Below, piece after piece: positions 17,979-28,253 of a stretch of DNA of 64,000 nucleotides (the first letter of the stretch is position 1; each line of letters opens with the position of its first letter). The stretch covers positions 14,262,526 through 14,326,525 of the forward strand of contig OY755247.1 of assembly GCA_963576725.1 (NCBI GenBank). The letters run 5' to 3'. The translations under genes were made by a program, and so were the position numbers. The notes beneath the pieces are model-generated. The model was not told where the DNA came from. It did not search any database and worked only from the letters and a program-made list of their open reading frames with translations. Origin of the DNA: Azorinus chamasolen. Its lineage: Eukaryota > Mollusca > Bivalvia > Cardiida > Solecurtidae.

Positions 17979-18373
17979 TTTTCATGCCTCGCCTTTAGAC
18001 GACGGGTACATAAGTTTTACCATTGTCCATGCGTACGTACGTCCATACATTCGTCCGTGCGTACGTCCGCACGTCCAACCTGTAAAATTTTCGTCAAAGA
18101 TGTCTTGGCTTGTGTATGCTGGAATTATTTGATATTTGGTCTGGAGCATAATCATAGTGACTTGTACCGTGTCTCCCCTTTTCAAGTATGCCTTTCATTT
18201 TTTCCCTTTTTGCCGACACTTTGATTATTGAATTTTGGTGATTTCTTAGCTTGTGTGTGCTTGAATGAATTGATCTATTATGTGAAGCATAATCATAGTG
18301 AGTTGTACCGTGTTCTCCCCTTTTCAGATTTGTCTTTCTTCTATTTCGTATTTGCCGACACTTTGATTTATTT
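17979..18373 (+). mobile_element. HLE-8, left part, interrupted by HLE-2a
   Basis: Begins TCATGCCTCGCCTTTAGACG, then a GTCC/GTAC tract (18025-18078) and 150-bp tandem units (TTGTGTATGCTGGAATTATT ... TTGTACCGTGTCTCCCCTTT). A further unit resumes at 19963-20130. Confidence 0.6.
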
Positions 18374-19962
18374 TTATACGCCCACCTAATAAAGGTGGTC
18401 GTATATTGTCGTGGCCCTGTCCGTCCGTCCGTTCGTTCGTTCGTTCGTTCGTTCGTTCGTTCGTTCGTCCGTCAACATTTTGTTTGTCCACTGTTTTCTG
18501 GGAAAACTATTAGACAGATATTAATGAAACTTCACACAAATGTTAAATGCATGAAGATCTGAAGCTGAGTTGATTGTGAGGTTCATTTGATTTTTCATTT
18601 CAGAGTTATGGCCCTTGTCCTTAAAAAATATGCAAATAGTTTGTCCGCTGTTTTCTGGGAAAACTATTTGAGAGATATTAATGAAACTTCACACAAATGT
18701 TAAATGCATCAAGATCTGAAGCTGAGTTGATTCTGAGGTTCATTTGATTTGTCGTTTCGGAGTTATGGCCCTTTTACTTAAAAAAATAATGCAAATACAT
18801 GCAGATAGTTTGTCCGCTGTTTTCTGGGAAAATTATTTGAGAGATATTAATGAAACTTCACACAAATGTTTAATGCATCAAGATCTGAAGCTGAATTGAT
18901 TCTGAGGTTCATTTGATTTGTCGTTTCGGAGTTGTGGCCCTTGTCCTTAAAAATATGCAAATAGTTAGTCCGCTGTTTTCTGGGAAAACTATTTGAGAGA
19001 TATTAATGAAACTTCACACAAATGTTTAATGCATCAAGGTCTGAAGCTAAGTCGATTCTGAGGCTCATTTGATTTGTCGTTTTGGAGTTATGGCCCATTT
19101 ACTTGAAAAATAATGCAAATACATGCAAATAGTTTGTCCGCTGTTTTCTGGGAAAACTGTATGACAGATATTAATGAAACTTCACACAAATGTTTAATGC
19201 ATCAAGATCTGAAGCTGAGTTGATTCTGAGGTTCATTTGATTTTTCATTCCAGAGTTATGGCCCTTGTTCTTGAAAAATATGCAAATAGTTTGTCCGCTG
19301 TTTTCTGGGAAAACTATTTGACAGATATTTTTGAAACTTCATACACATGTTTAATGCATCTAGACCTAAAGCTAAGTCGAGTCTGAGGATCATTTGATTA
19401 AATGTTTCGGAGTTATGACCCTTGCACTTAAAAATAATAATGCAAATCTATGCAAATATGAGGATGGCCATAACTTTTTCATTTAAAATGATTTTTGCTT
19501 CAATTTTTTTATATGGTTAAACCTTAAAGTGAATTTTCACATATATTGCGGGGGTTTTGATATGTCATTTTGTTCTAAAGTTATGGTCCTTGAACTTTGT
19601 GTGTTTGTTGCTTTGTTAGTCGGTAAATTTTTAGTTTGTCGGTTGATATAAATGAAACTTAACAACTTAACACAAATGTTTTAAGCAACAAAATTTGAAG
19701 CTGAGTTTATTTTGAGGTTCATTCAGTTTGTCTTTACAGAGTTATGGCCGTTGCACTTTACAAAAATCTGCAAAAATGAGGATTAGCTGTAACTTTTTTA
19801 TTTAATAAGATATTCTTTTCAGTTTTTAAAAAAATAGTACCACCTTAATATGGAAATCAAGATCTGAAGCACAGATTAGAAAATGTCAACACTTATAAGG
19901 CATGTTGAATTGGAGAAAGTTTGCAAGTGGGCGTATTATGTACCGTATGCGGTACTCTTGTT
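18374..19962 (+). mobile_element. Helitron-like element HLE-2a
   Basis: 5' hairpin ATACGCCCACCT ... AGGTGGTCGTAT (18376-18404), then a GTCC/GTTC tract (18418-18472), about six 160-bp units (TTTGTCCGCTGTTTTCTGGG), the 3' subterminal GTGGGCGTAT, the hairpin TACCG-TATG-CGGTA and CTCTTGTT ending at 19962. Nested in HLE-8. The sibling copy at 41282-42822 has identical ends. Confidence 0.82.
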
Positions 19963-20271
19963 TTTATTGCTTAATGGCAAAAAGTTTCGTCAAATATTTC
20001 GTGGCTTGTGTATGCTGGAATGATTTGATATATTGTGCGAAGCATAATCATATAGTGAATTGTACCGTGTCTCCCCTTTTCTGAAACTTTAGCGTTGTAC
20101 CGTGTCTTCCCCTTTTCAGGTCTGTCGTTCATCTACTTCCTGTGTGCCAACACTTTCACTGAATTTAGTGGTTGTTTAACAATCTTATTCCTGTTTATTG
20201 TCATATTATTAGTTCTTTTGTAATAGTAGTATATACATAATTATCAAACTATTACGTTATAGTAAGTATTG
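19963..20271 (+). mobile_element. HLE-8, right part
   Basis: Resumes the HLE-8 tandem unit (TTGTGTATGCTGGAATGATT, TTGTACCGTGTCTCCCC). Unit similarity ends near 20160. The rest to 20271 is unassigned. Confidence 0.55.
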
Positions 20272-20345
20272 TGTCGCTTTGCAGAGGCGACATAAATAGA
20301 CCATTGTCCATCTTGCGTCGTCGTTTGTACTAATTGATAAAAATA
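20272..20345 (+). mobile_element. Truncated HLE 5' end
   Basis: Hairpin TGTCGC ... GCGACA (20271-20292) followed by CATTGTCCATCTTGCGTCGTCG, the same 5' layout as the other HLEs. No 3' end was found. The 20346-20730 stretch holds nothing I recognise. Confidence 0.5.
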
Positions 20346-20733
20346 TATTAGCACGAGAAAAAAATGGGGAGGCCTCCGTGTCCCATGGAAACATTTTCTT
20401 TTATTTCATATATTTCATCAACGCAAAAAAGTTGTACGCATTTTCCTACAATTGAAGTAATAGTGTCAGTCAATTGTCCAACAATTTATATACATTCTTC
20501 TAAATATACTGCTAAATCCTTAGAAAGGACTTTTTCTAAGAGATGGAAAACCTTTTCGATTACACCAAAATTAACGGAAAAATAACGATTTCGAAACAAA
20601 ACTATGAATATTAATTGAGTTTTCACAACAATGGCTGGCATGGGTCAGTCGACAGTGTAAAGGAATAAAAAAAGAGACCGTCAACTGTGTAAAACCTTAC
20701 CTACACAAACATCGAATACGCCCCTCACACATA

Positions 20734-21038
20734 CAATTAAATTTGGATATCTCGAACTCGGATAACTCAAACTTCTGGATAATCCGAAGTAAAACTTCGG
20801 TCCTCACTAAAGTGTTCTAAAATGCATCACGATACATATCTAGAAACACACGTGCCAGCTTAATGTAGGTCGAAAGTAATGCTGAAAGCTCCCACAGGAA
20901 CTTTCGGCATTACTCTAGACCTGCTTTACTATGTGGACTTGAGAAATTATTCGGATTAAAAATCGCATGACTCGAACCAAGGCTATCTCGAAAGATTTTG
21001 TATCGTCCCCTTGCGTTTGAGGTATCGAAGTTCAACTG
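20734..21038. mobile_element. TA-type hairpin element, subfamily A6
   Basis: TIRs TTTGGATATCTCGAACTCGG ... GAGGTATCGAAGTTCAACTG with TA outside. The hairpin at about 20850-20935 (CAGCTTAATGTAGGTCGAAA) has the tip CTCCCACAGGAA. Between TIR and hairpin it contains ACTTCTGGATAATCCGAAG, the uninterrupted form of the site hit at 40012. Confidence 0.78.
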
Positions 21039-21323
21039 TACTAATATTTACGACTGATTCATGTGTATGGCGGACGTGTTAATACCGTTGGTTTCCGAGT
21101 TTTTAAAGAGTTCTTCTTTTTTTTTGATACAACAACACTTTCCTTACCAAGTGCCTCAACACTAAATTAGTTTAAAGTCTCCCAAGTCTCCCGATTTTGA
21201 GGTTATTTTATGACGCAAAATTGGCGAAAAAATAAGCAGAGTACACCTCTTTATTGTTTTTCCCTTTTCTGCCAGATGCGGTAACAACTACTAATTTGCT
21301 CGTCTTTCCAACCAGGTGTGATA

Positions 21324-21735
21324 CAGTAAAACCCCACTTAACCGGAATTCTAGTAAGAGAAGAATCTAGATACTTTTAGACAGGTGGCTGCTTAATGCAG
21401 AGCGAAAGTCATGCAGAAAGCTCCTAGAGGAGCTTTCTGCATGACTTTCACCCTGCATTAATCTGCCACCTATGTCCAGTACCGGTATTTATGCCAAATT
21501 TAACCCTTTCGCTGCCGCCAATGCCGGATCTGTGATTACCTATGCAAACAGTTTGGATCCAGATGAGACGCCGAGTAACTTGGTGTCTCATCAGGATCCA
21601 AACTGTTTGTTACTATGTTTTTGAAATAAAAATGAAGAAAATCAAAAGAATGAAAATTTGTAGCAGACGACAAAGTTAACAGACGACAGAGTTTGGCAGC
21701 GAAAGGGTTGCGTCCGGTTTAGAGGGGTTTTACTG
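21324..21735. mobile_element. TA-type hairpin element, A3, split by an F element
   Basis: TIRs CAGTAAAACCCCACTTAACC ... CCGGTTTAGAGGGGTTTTAC TG, flanked by TA (21322-21323, 21736-21737). Palindrome about 21380-21472, tip CTCCTAGAGGAG. A family F element (21504-21707) sits between hairpin and right TIR. Confidence 0.82.
21504..21707 (+). mobile_element. TTAA-type hairpin element, family F, nested
   Basis: TTAA (21500-21503) CCCTTTCGCTGCCGCCAATG ... GGCAGCGAAAGGG then TTGC (decayed TTAA). Palindrome 21545-21609 (CAAACAGTTTGGATCCAGAT, tip GACGCCGAGTAACTTGGTGTC). The most complete F copy. Confidence 0.82.
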
Positions 21736-21799
21736 TATATACGAAACCTAAAAAAGGAAAACAACGCTTCACCTTTATCCAACTATTCGCGACATTTGC

Positions 21800-21870
21800 A
21801 AACAGACTGGATCAAGATGAGACGCCAATTATTTCGGCATCTCATCAGGATCAAATCCGTTTGAAACTCG
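21800..21870. repeat. Family F-like hairpin
   Basis: TTTGCAAACAGACTGGATCA ... GGATCAAATCCGTTTGAAA with GAGACGCC and GGCATCTC facing each other at the tip. Confidence 0.6.
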
Positions 21871-21959
21871 GTCAGTAGTTTTTCAAAACCTCTATCGAGT
21901 CTGACATTATTTTCACAGCGATATAAGGTTTAAGCATTAGCTTAATTGTCCTGAATGAA

Positions 21960-22870
21960 AAGAAAATACATGTACCAGACTTGGTGTGATATATCTTATA
22001 GTGAAATAGAAGACTTGGTGTGAATATCTTATTATAGTAAGATAGCAGATTTGATGTGAATATCTTATTATAGTAAAATAACAGACTTGTTATGAATATC
22101 TTATTATAGTAAAATAACAGACTTGATGTGAATATCTTATTATAGTAAACTAGAAGATTTGATGTGAATGTGAATATCTTATTACAGTAAGATAGCAGAT
22201 TTGATGTGAATACATGTATATTATTATAGTAAAATAACAGACTTGATGTGAATATCTTATTACAGTAAAAAAGAGGACTTGATGTGAATATATTATTATA
22301 GTAAAATAACAGACTTGATGTGAATATCTTATTACAGTAAAATAGAGGAATTGATGTGAATGTCTTATTATAGTAAAATAACAGACTTGATGTGAATATT
22401 TTATTATACATGTAGTAAAATAACAGACTTGATGTGAATATCTTATTATAGTGAAATAGAAGACTTGATGTGAATATCTTATTACAGTAAAATAGAGGAC
22501 TAGATGTGAATATCTTATTGTAGTAAAATAGGAGATTTGATGTGAATGTGAATATCTTATTGCAGTAAGATAGAAGACTTTATGTGAATATCTTATTATA
22601 GTAAAATAACAGACTTGATGTGAATATCTTATTACAGTAAAATAGAGGAATTGATGTAAATGTCTTATTATAGTAAAATAACAGACTTGATATGAATATT
22701 TTATTATACATGTAGTAAAATAACAGACTTGATGTGAATATCTTATTATAGTGAAATAGAAGACTTGATGTGAATATCTTATTACAGTAAAATAGAGGAC
22801 TAGATGTGAATATCTTATTACAGTAAGATAGCAGATTTGATGTGGATATCATTTTACAGTAACATTGGTG
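21960..22870. repeat. 36-bp satellite array, about 24 units, with 300-bp higher order
   Basis: The unit is built on GATGTGAATATCTTATTATA plus GTAAAATAACAGACTT. 22321-22500 and 22621-22800 are nearly identical, including a rare ATTATACATGTAGT variant, so a roughly 300-bp block was duplicated. Because 36 is a multiple of 3, the minus strand stays open (179 and 97 codons), which does not indicate a gene. Confidence 0.92.
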
Positions 22871-22960
22871 CATTTACCTACATTTCTTGCCATATGACCC
22901 GATTTGATAAGATATTTTGATTTGATTATATATGTAACGATATACTATAAGTATAAGTTA

Positions 22961-23166
22961 CCATAGCAACATATAACTGTGCGTACTCAGATACTAAACT
23001 CGCCATTTCTCCACCAAACCGTATGTTGTGACCACTCTTTAGAATCGTCTCTTCGATCGTCTCTTCGATACGATTCTAACGAGTGGTCACAAAATAGGGT
23101 TTGGTGGAGAAATAAAGGAGTTATTCTTCAAAATGTTTTAATTTACGCACCTTATCTGGGGCTCTG
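22961..23166. mobile_element. Hairpin element, family E, with duplicated tip
   Basis: Ends CATAGCAACATATAACTGTG ... TTATCTGGGGCTCTGA. Palindrome 23009-23110 (CTCCACCAAACCGTATGTTG). The tip segment CGTCTCTTCGAT occurs twice in tandem (23046-23069). Confidence 0.8.
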
Positions 23167-23196
23167 AATTTACTGTTACTAAAAAACTATGTCTAT

Positions 23197-23413
23197 GTCT
23201 AATAAAACCCCTCTAAACAGAACTTTCAATCTAGTAGAAATATCAGTCCTTGAGAAAGGTGGTAGCGCAATGCGGGGTGAAAACCAAACAGAAAGCTCCT
23301 AGAGGAGATTTCTGTATGACTTACACCCTGCGTTAAGCAGCCATCTGCCTTAAAGTACAAATGTATTTAAATTATTTTCAACTAGAATTCCGGTTTAGAG
23401 AGAGGTTTTACTG
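23197..23413. mobile_element. TA-type hairpin element, subfamily A3
   Basis: Left TIR AATAAAACCCCTCTAAACAG, right TIR CCGGTTTAGAGAGAGGTTTT ACTG then TA. Hairpin about 23257-23351, tip CTCCTAGAGGAG, with several arm mismatches. Confidence 0.75.
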
Positions 23414-23619
23414 TACTTCTTTCATGAAAACATGACCATCCCCATGTCGAGAAAGCCATGCCTTATAATCAGCCTTACCTTAAACGTGCCTTATTTCAGT
23501 TGCCTTGTTATTTCACATACGTCTTTCAACCAATATCGATGGTTTTGTCTGATGATTGTGTACACCTTTTCACATTAATATGTAGGTTAAGATGACGTGG
23601 CTACTGTCAGATGTCCAGA

Positions 23620-23815
23620 TAGGATGCGTAAATTAAAACATTTTAAAGTAACTTCTGTATTTCTCCACCAAACCCTATATTGTAACCAAACTTTAGAATC
23701 GTTTCTTTGAGACGATTCTAAAGAGTGGTCACAAGTTTACAACACAGGGTTCAGTGGAGAAAGGGCGATTTTTATTATTGGTGTACGTAAATTTATCGGT
23801 TGTTTTATCTATATG
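23620..23815. mobile_element. Hairpin element, family E
   Basis: GGATGCGTAAATTAAAAC on the left and GTGTACGTAAATTTATCGG on the right. Palindrome about 23661-23764 with tip GTTTCTTTGAGAC and a small insertion in the right arm (AAGTTTACAA). Confidence 0.75.
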
Positions 23816-23841
23816 ATATACATGTAGTTCGCATCCTTTAA

Positions 23842-24043
23842 CCCATCACCTCATAGGCTATTTTTAGATCCAATCTCTTTGGATTAATCTACCGAAAAGG
23901 AGCATTTACTAGAGAAAAGGAAACATTTTAGAATTTTGTAGTTTGAAACCATTGTGATAAATAGAGCATTTGCTCCTATTTATCACAATGGTTTCACAAA
24001 GTGACTTTTACAGAGTCGTCAAATGTCAATATCAGGGAATGGG
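23842..24043. mobile_element. TTAA-type hairpin element, family B, inner right arm deleted
   Basis: TTAA at 23838-23841 and 24044-24047. The left arm GAAACCATTGTGATAAATAG runs to GCTCC. The right arm restarts at TATTTATCACAATGG, so about 19 bp of the hairpin tip are missing. Confidence 0.82.
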
Positions 24044-24087
24044 TTAATGACATGTTTGCCTCTAGATCACCCCCATCAATTTATAAC

Positions 24088-24240
24088 ACAGTAAACCCCC
24101 AGTAAATCGGAAGCTAAAATTTAGTATAAATATCCGTCTTGGAGACAGGTAGCAGCTTAATGCAGGGCGAAAGTCATTCAGAAAGCTCGGAGCTTTCTGC
24201 ATGACGTTCACACTGCATTAAGCAATTACCTGTAGAAGCA
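24088..24240. mobile_element. TA-type hairpin element, A3, right TIR lost
   Basis: Left TIR CAGTAAACCCCCAGTAAATC. Palindrome 24145-24231 with a shortened tip GCTCGGAGC. The right side runs directly into D sequence. Confidence 0.7.
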
Positions 24241-24390
24241 AATTGTTTGCTTATGCAACACAGATCTAATTCTACAGTTCCCTGCCATGGTTAATATGTC
24301 CTAGTAAATGACGCCATTATAAAAATGCAGCAAATATATATTCATCATTCATTATTTCTGACTTACATATTGAAGGAGTAGATAGTTAAA
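24241..24390 (+). repeat. Family D right half
   Basis: AAATTGTTTGCTTATGC, then CATTATAAAAATGCAGC and the D terminal region ATTTCTGACTTACATATTGA, ending AGTAGATAGTTAA. Confidence 0.55.
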
Positions 24391-24407
24391 TTGTCAAAAG
24401 AAAAGTA

Positions 24408-24611
24408 CAGCAAAACCTCCCTTTAACGGCCACTAGATTGCATCAAGTATTTTGTGTTAAAGGCAGGTGGCTGCTTAAAGCAAGGTGAAAGTAAAACAGA
24501 ACGCTCCAATAGGAGCGTTCTGTTTTACTTTCACCTTGCTTTAAGTAGCCACCTGCCCTAAATACCAACTAATTAACAGAATTTTGTGGCCGTTATAGAG
24601 AGGTTTTACTG
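24408..24611. mobile_element. TA-type hairpin element, subfamily A2
   Basis: TIRs CAGCAAAACCTCCCTTTAAC ... GTTATAGAGAGGTTTTACTG flanked by TA. Palindrome 24462-24556 (GCAGGTGGCTGCTTAAAGCA, tip CGCTCCAATAGGAGCG) with about 45-bp arms and one mismatch. Confidence 0.88.
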
Positions 24612-24644
24612 TACCGTCTAAAGATCACGGATAAACATCGCACT

Positions 24645-24855
24645 GACTATTTCAACGCCATGCCGCATCTGTGATTACCTATGCGAACAATTTGGATCCA
24701 GAGCAGACGGTTAGTAAGTTGTCGTCTCCCCAGGAGACCAAACTGTTTGTTACTGTGATTGTGTTTTAAAAAACCCAAAAATGAATAAAAACAATGACAA
24801 TCGTACCAGACGACAGTTTGTAGACGATATCATTTGGCAGTTAAAGAATAAACCG
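24645..24855 (+). mobile_element. TTAA-type element, family F, decayed
   Basis: GCATCTGTGATTACCTATGC, hairpin GAACAATTTGGATCCAGAGC ... GACCAAACTGTTTGTTACT, body CCAGACGACAGTTTGTAGAC, and an end like TTTGGCAGTTAAAGAATAA. No clean TTAA. Confidence 0.6.
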
Positions 24856-24955
24856 GGTCGGCATGACACTAACTTGGTTTTATTTCAGATTTTATTGTTT
24901 CTCAGAATAACTTTATGACTTGCTCTTTTACGTAAAACATATATACAGTAAACCC

Positions 24956-25124
24956 CCACTAAACCGGAATTCTAGTACGTTTAGGCAGGTAGCTGCTTAT
25001 TGCGGGGCAAATCTCGTATAGACAGCTTTTAGAAGAGCTTTCTGCATGGCTTTTACCCTGCATAAAGCTGCCATCTGTCTCTAGGACCGATGTTTATGCT
25101 AAACTGAACATCTAGAACGCACTG
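24956..25124. mobile_element. TA-type hairpin element, A3, decayed
   Basis: Left TIR CAGTAAACCCCCACTAAACC after TA. Hairpin GGCAGGTAGCTGCTTATTGC ... AAAGCTGCCATCTGTC. Right end GAACGCACTG-TA. Confidence 0.7.
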
Positions 25125-25172
25125 TACTTCTTATAAGCATATAATCTCTTTAAGCTTTAGTGGCAAATTCGT

Positions 25173-25300
25173 ATTTGCAAACAGCTGGGATCCAGATGAG
25201 ACATCCAATTGACAATCCATTGAATTTGGTCCACACTGTCAGTATTGGTAGTCGACAGCATTTGCTAACCTTGCAAAGATTTAAAGCATCAATGCCAGGA
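25173..25300. repeat. Family F remnant
   Basis: TTTGCAAACAGCTGGGATCC AGATGAGAC then scrambled sequence with GGTCCACACTG and GTCGACAGCATTTG. The second arm is decayed. Confidence 0.45.
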
Positions 25301-25307
25301 AATACTA

Positions 25308-25513
25308 CAGTAAAACCCCTCTAATGCGACCACCTAAAAGAGGTATAATTCTTGGTTGTAGAGGCAGGTGGTAGCTTAATGCAGGACAGAAGTAATGCAG
25401 AAAGCTCCTAGAGGATCTTTCTCCATTACTTTTGTCCTGCATTAAGCAACCACCTGCTTATAAAGACAGATATGTTTATTTATTAAGTGGTCGCATTAGC
25501 GGGGTTTTTACTG
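25308..25513. mobile_element. TA-type hairpin element, subfamily A1
   Basis: TIRs CAGTAAAACCCCTCTAATGC ... GCATTAGCGGGGTTTTTACT G with TA on both sides. Palindrome 25363-25457, tip CTCCTAGAGGAT. Confidence 0.88.
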
Positions 25514-25546
25514 TATTACAACATGTAGCAACCCATAGCCCTATAC

Positions 25547-25646
25547 AGTAAAAGCCCACCAAACCAGACGTACCAAATAGTACTAGTGTCGGTTTTTAAG
25601 ATAGGTGGCTGTCTAATGCAGGTTGAAAGTCATGCAGAAAGCCTTA
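25547..25646. repeat. TA-type element A3, left half only
   Basis: TA-CAGTAAAAGCCCACCAAACC, then one hairpin arm (GGTGGCTGTCTAATGCAGGT) that stops at GCAGAAAGCC. Everything after the tip is lost. Confidence 0.6.
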
Positions 25647-25649
25647 AAA

Positions 25650-25850
25650 TACTCCTCCCCATGCCTTTGCAAACAAAGTAGACCCAGAACAGACGGCTCC
25701 TATAGGAGCTGTCTGGTCAGGGTCTGCTCTGTTTGCTTATGGTATAGTATACAGATTCTACAGTATCTGCCATTGCAAAACATTCCCTAACTTATATCCA
25801 TTATGTCATTATTTCTTGCATGGGTGTTCATTGAGTGAAGCGGTAATACA
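25650..25850 (+). mobile_element. TTAA-type element, family D
   Basis: Hairpin 25669-25736 (GCAAACAAAGTAGACCCAG, tip GCTCCTATAGGAGC) with two or three mismatches. The D right body reaches TTCATTGAGTGAAGCGGTAA. The left end is truncated near ACTCCTCCCC. Confidence 0.7.
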
Positions 25851-25891
25851 GCTCTCTAGATTATTTTATTTTACAATACAATACCATACAA

Positions 25892-26090
25892 TAAAACACC
25901 TCTAATGCGACCACCAAAAAGGGTCATAATTCACAGTGGCAAAGGCAGGTGGTAGCTTAATGCAGGACGATAGTTATGCAGAAAGCTCCTATAGGAGCTG
26001 TGTGCACAACTTTCATCCTACAGTAAGCAACTCTTGCTTATGAAGACAGCCATATTTCTTCATTAAGTGGTCGCATTAGAGGAGTTTTAC
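25892..26090. mobile_element. TA-type hairpin element, A1, inside LINE tail
   Basis: Left TIR TACAATAAAACACCTCTAAT. Right TIR TCGCATTAGAGGAGTTTTAC with the final CTG lost. The hairpin at about 25945-26040 has the tip CTCCTATAGGAG and a decayed right arm. ACAATACAATAC occurs on both sides, so the element lies within the pentanucleotide tail of the LINE. Confidence 0.7.
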
Positions 26091-26112
26091 AATACAATAC
26101 AATTCCTTTATT

Positions 26113-26800
26113 ACACTCAGATTACATAAATGTAACAACATCAGTAATTATATAAAATAATACGAAAAAGCATGTACAACGGATGGTCAAATGAAAATTT
26201 AGGTTCTAGATTGAGAAACAGAGAGTTAAATATATATTAATCCTTTGAGTGCTGCAAATGTCATCTGTCGTCTTCGCAGATCTGCAGAGGTCGTTTCCAT
26301 CACCAGAGAGCTAAATGCAACAAAAGAGAAATGGCGCGGGGGTGGGGAAGGGGTTGTTAAATGAGTTGAAAGTAAACGTAGTCAGCTCGTAGCATGCAAT
26401 GTGTGATTTAAACTCCAAATCAGTTGTACTACATGTACATGTATATCTGTTCCAAATTTGACAGGTGTACATGTATTACTGAATTCGATAATTGATATAA
26501 TTTCGGATGTTGGTTATTTACAGATGTCAATAATGTCATAATATCTATTATTAGAAGGCAACCCTTGACACACGTCAATCAAGTGCAATTAAACATCCCG
26601 CACGTGAGAAATATGTTTACAAACACAGTGGATGGATTTGGTTTCGGCTGCAAATGATTTAGATATTTTTACGGATTTGAGAAATTCAACCAAAATGATA
26701 ACAATTACCAATAAGCGATTCACAGTGCCTTACAGAAACAGAGTAGATATATAAATTGTGAGCCTATGTGAATTCTTTCATCAACACTCGAACGAAAGCA
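26113..26800 (-). other. LINE 3' UTR and unassigned sequence
   Basis: Lies between the LINE tail and the last recognisable coding block (LKKLSA, near 26800). No repeat family recognised except a weak GAGTGCTGCAAATGTC stretch. Confidence 0.4.
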
Positions 26801-28253
26801 CTTAATTTCTTGAGGTCATCGGGTGTCCACGTTTGGAGTATTTTCTTGAAGTAGTTGGTATTTGGGACTGATACGATATTTTGAAGATAATAATTCCGTT
26901 GTGTCGAAAAATGCCTACACATAAGTAAGTAATGGTATTCGTCTCAAACAACGTTAAGTTTGCAGTGTGTGCATATTCTATCAAAGATGAGGATATCATT
27001 CCATCTCCCTGTTTCAACTGGGAATTTATGAGTTGCAGTTCTAAAATGAAACCAACTGAGACTTAGAGACCGAGGTAAACACTTTATATACTGTTCTAAA
27101 CCGTGAGTATCTTTAAATAGATTATATGTTTTGCCTTTATTAGATAACTGTAGACTGGCATTCCAGTCTTGTTTAAACTGATCAATGAGTACCTGTTTAA
27201 TTAGTTTGTCTACAGTTTTGCATACTGAATTTGAGTGTTGCTGCCTAAAAAATCATTTTGGACTTTTTCGATGGTGTTCAAGTTCTCATATCCCCAGATC
27301 TCTGATCCGTATGTAAGAACTGGTTCGGTGGTAAAATATTTCAGCTGGAAATCTAAAGGTATATCAAGATTATTAATGTTCATGTATAAATGCTTTCCTT
27401 GCTTGTTCTACAAGATGATTGCGCGCTGTAAGAAAATAGCCGTTGGGTGTAAAGTAAATCAGGGTTTTTTCCCAGTTCTGAGAGAAAGGTGTCCGGGCCC
27501 ATAGCCGGGGATAGGATAATTGCAGCGCGTACGAGCCAAAAGGGGAACTTTTTCCATTGAATGATGTATAACCTATTTGTGTTAAAATCTTAGCTTAAGC
27601 ATGTCAATATGGACAATTTAGCTATAATTTAAAATATAAATTAGTTCAAATACAACTATTTTCTTATTCCATAAATCATATTAACTAAGGCTAACTTACA
27701 ATCGTCCTGCAAGCGGGGAACTTTTTTGAAGATGGGGGTGGGGATACTTTTCAGATTGAGAAGGGGGGGGGGGCTTATTTCTCCATATATTGCAGTGAAA
27801 AAATCACTGTAAATACCTAAATACTTATTTCATTATTATACAGTTTAAAAACGAACTTCGAGATATTTCTAGAGCCAAATATTATAATCTTATTTTAGAT
27901 AGATTAATCTTAAGATGCCACTGTGCACAACTCTTCACATGCAGTCAATAAACACTGCAAGTCTTCGTTGTTGTCAGAGAGAACTGTGACATCTACATAC
28001 AGAAGAACCAAGAGGTTAAACCAGAATCATGAATGTTGTTTAGTACTTTAATTACCAGTTATGTTTGAAAAACAGAAATGATTTTCTAGGTCATTGAGAA
28101 ACATGGGAAAAAGTATCGATGACAAATTCTTACCTTGTCTTAATCCACACAAGCATTTGAAGAAGGCAGAAACTTTATCCTGTGAAAATACGCAAGATTT
28201 AATGTTCTGATACATGTACATATTATATATTACATTAAATAGTTTTCCATTAA

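Noticed and set aside
21872..22873. 179- and 97-codon minus-strand frames with YYNKIFTSSLLF repeats
   Set aside because: Pure translation of a 36-bp satellite whose period is divisible by three.
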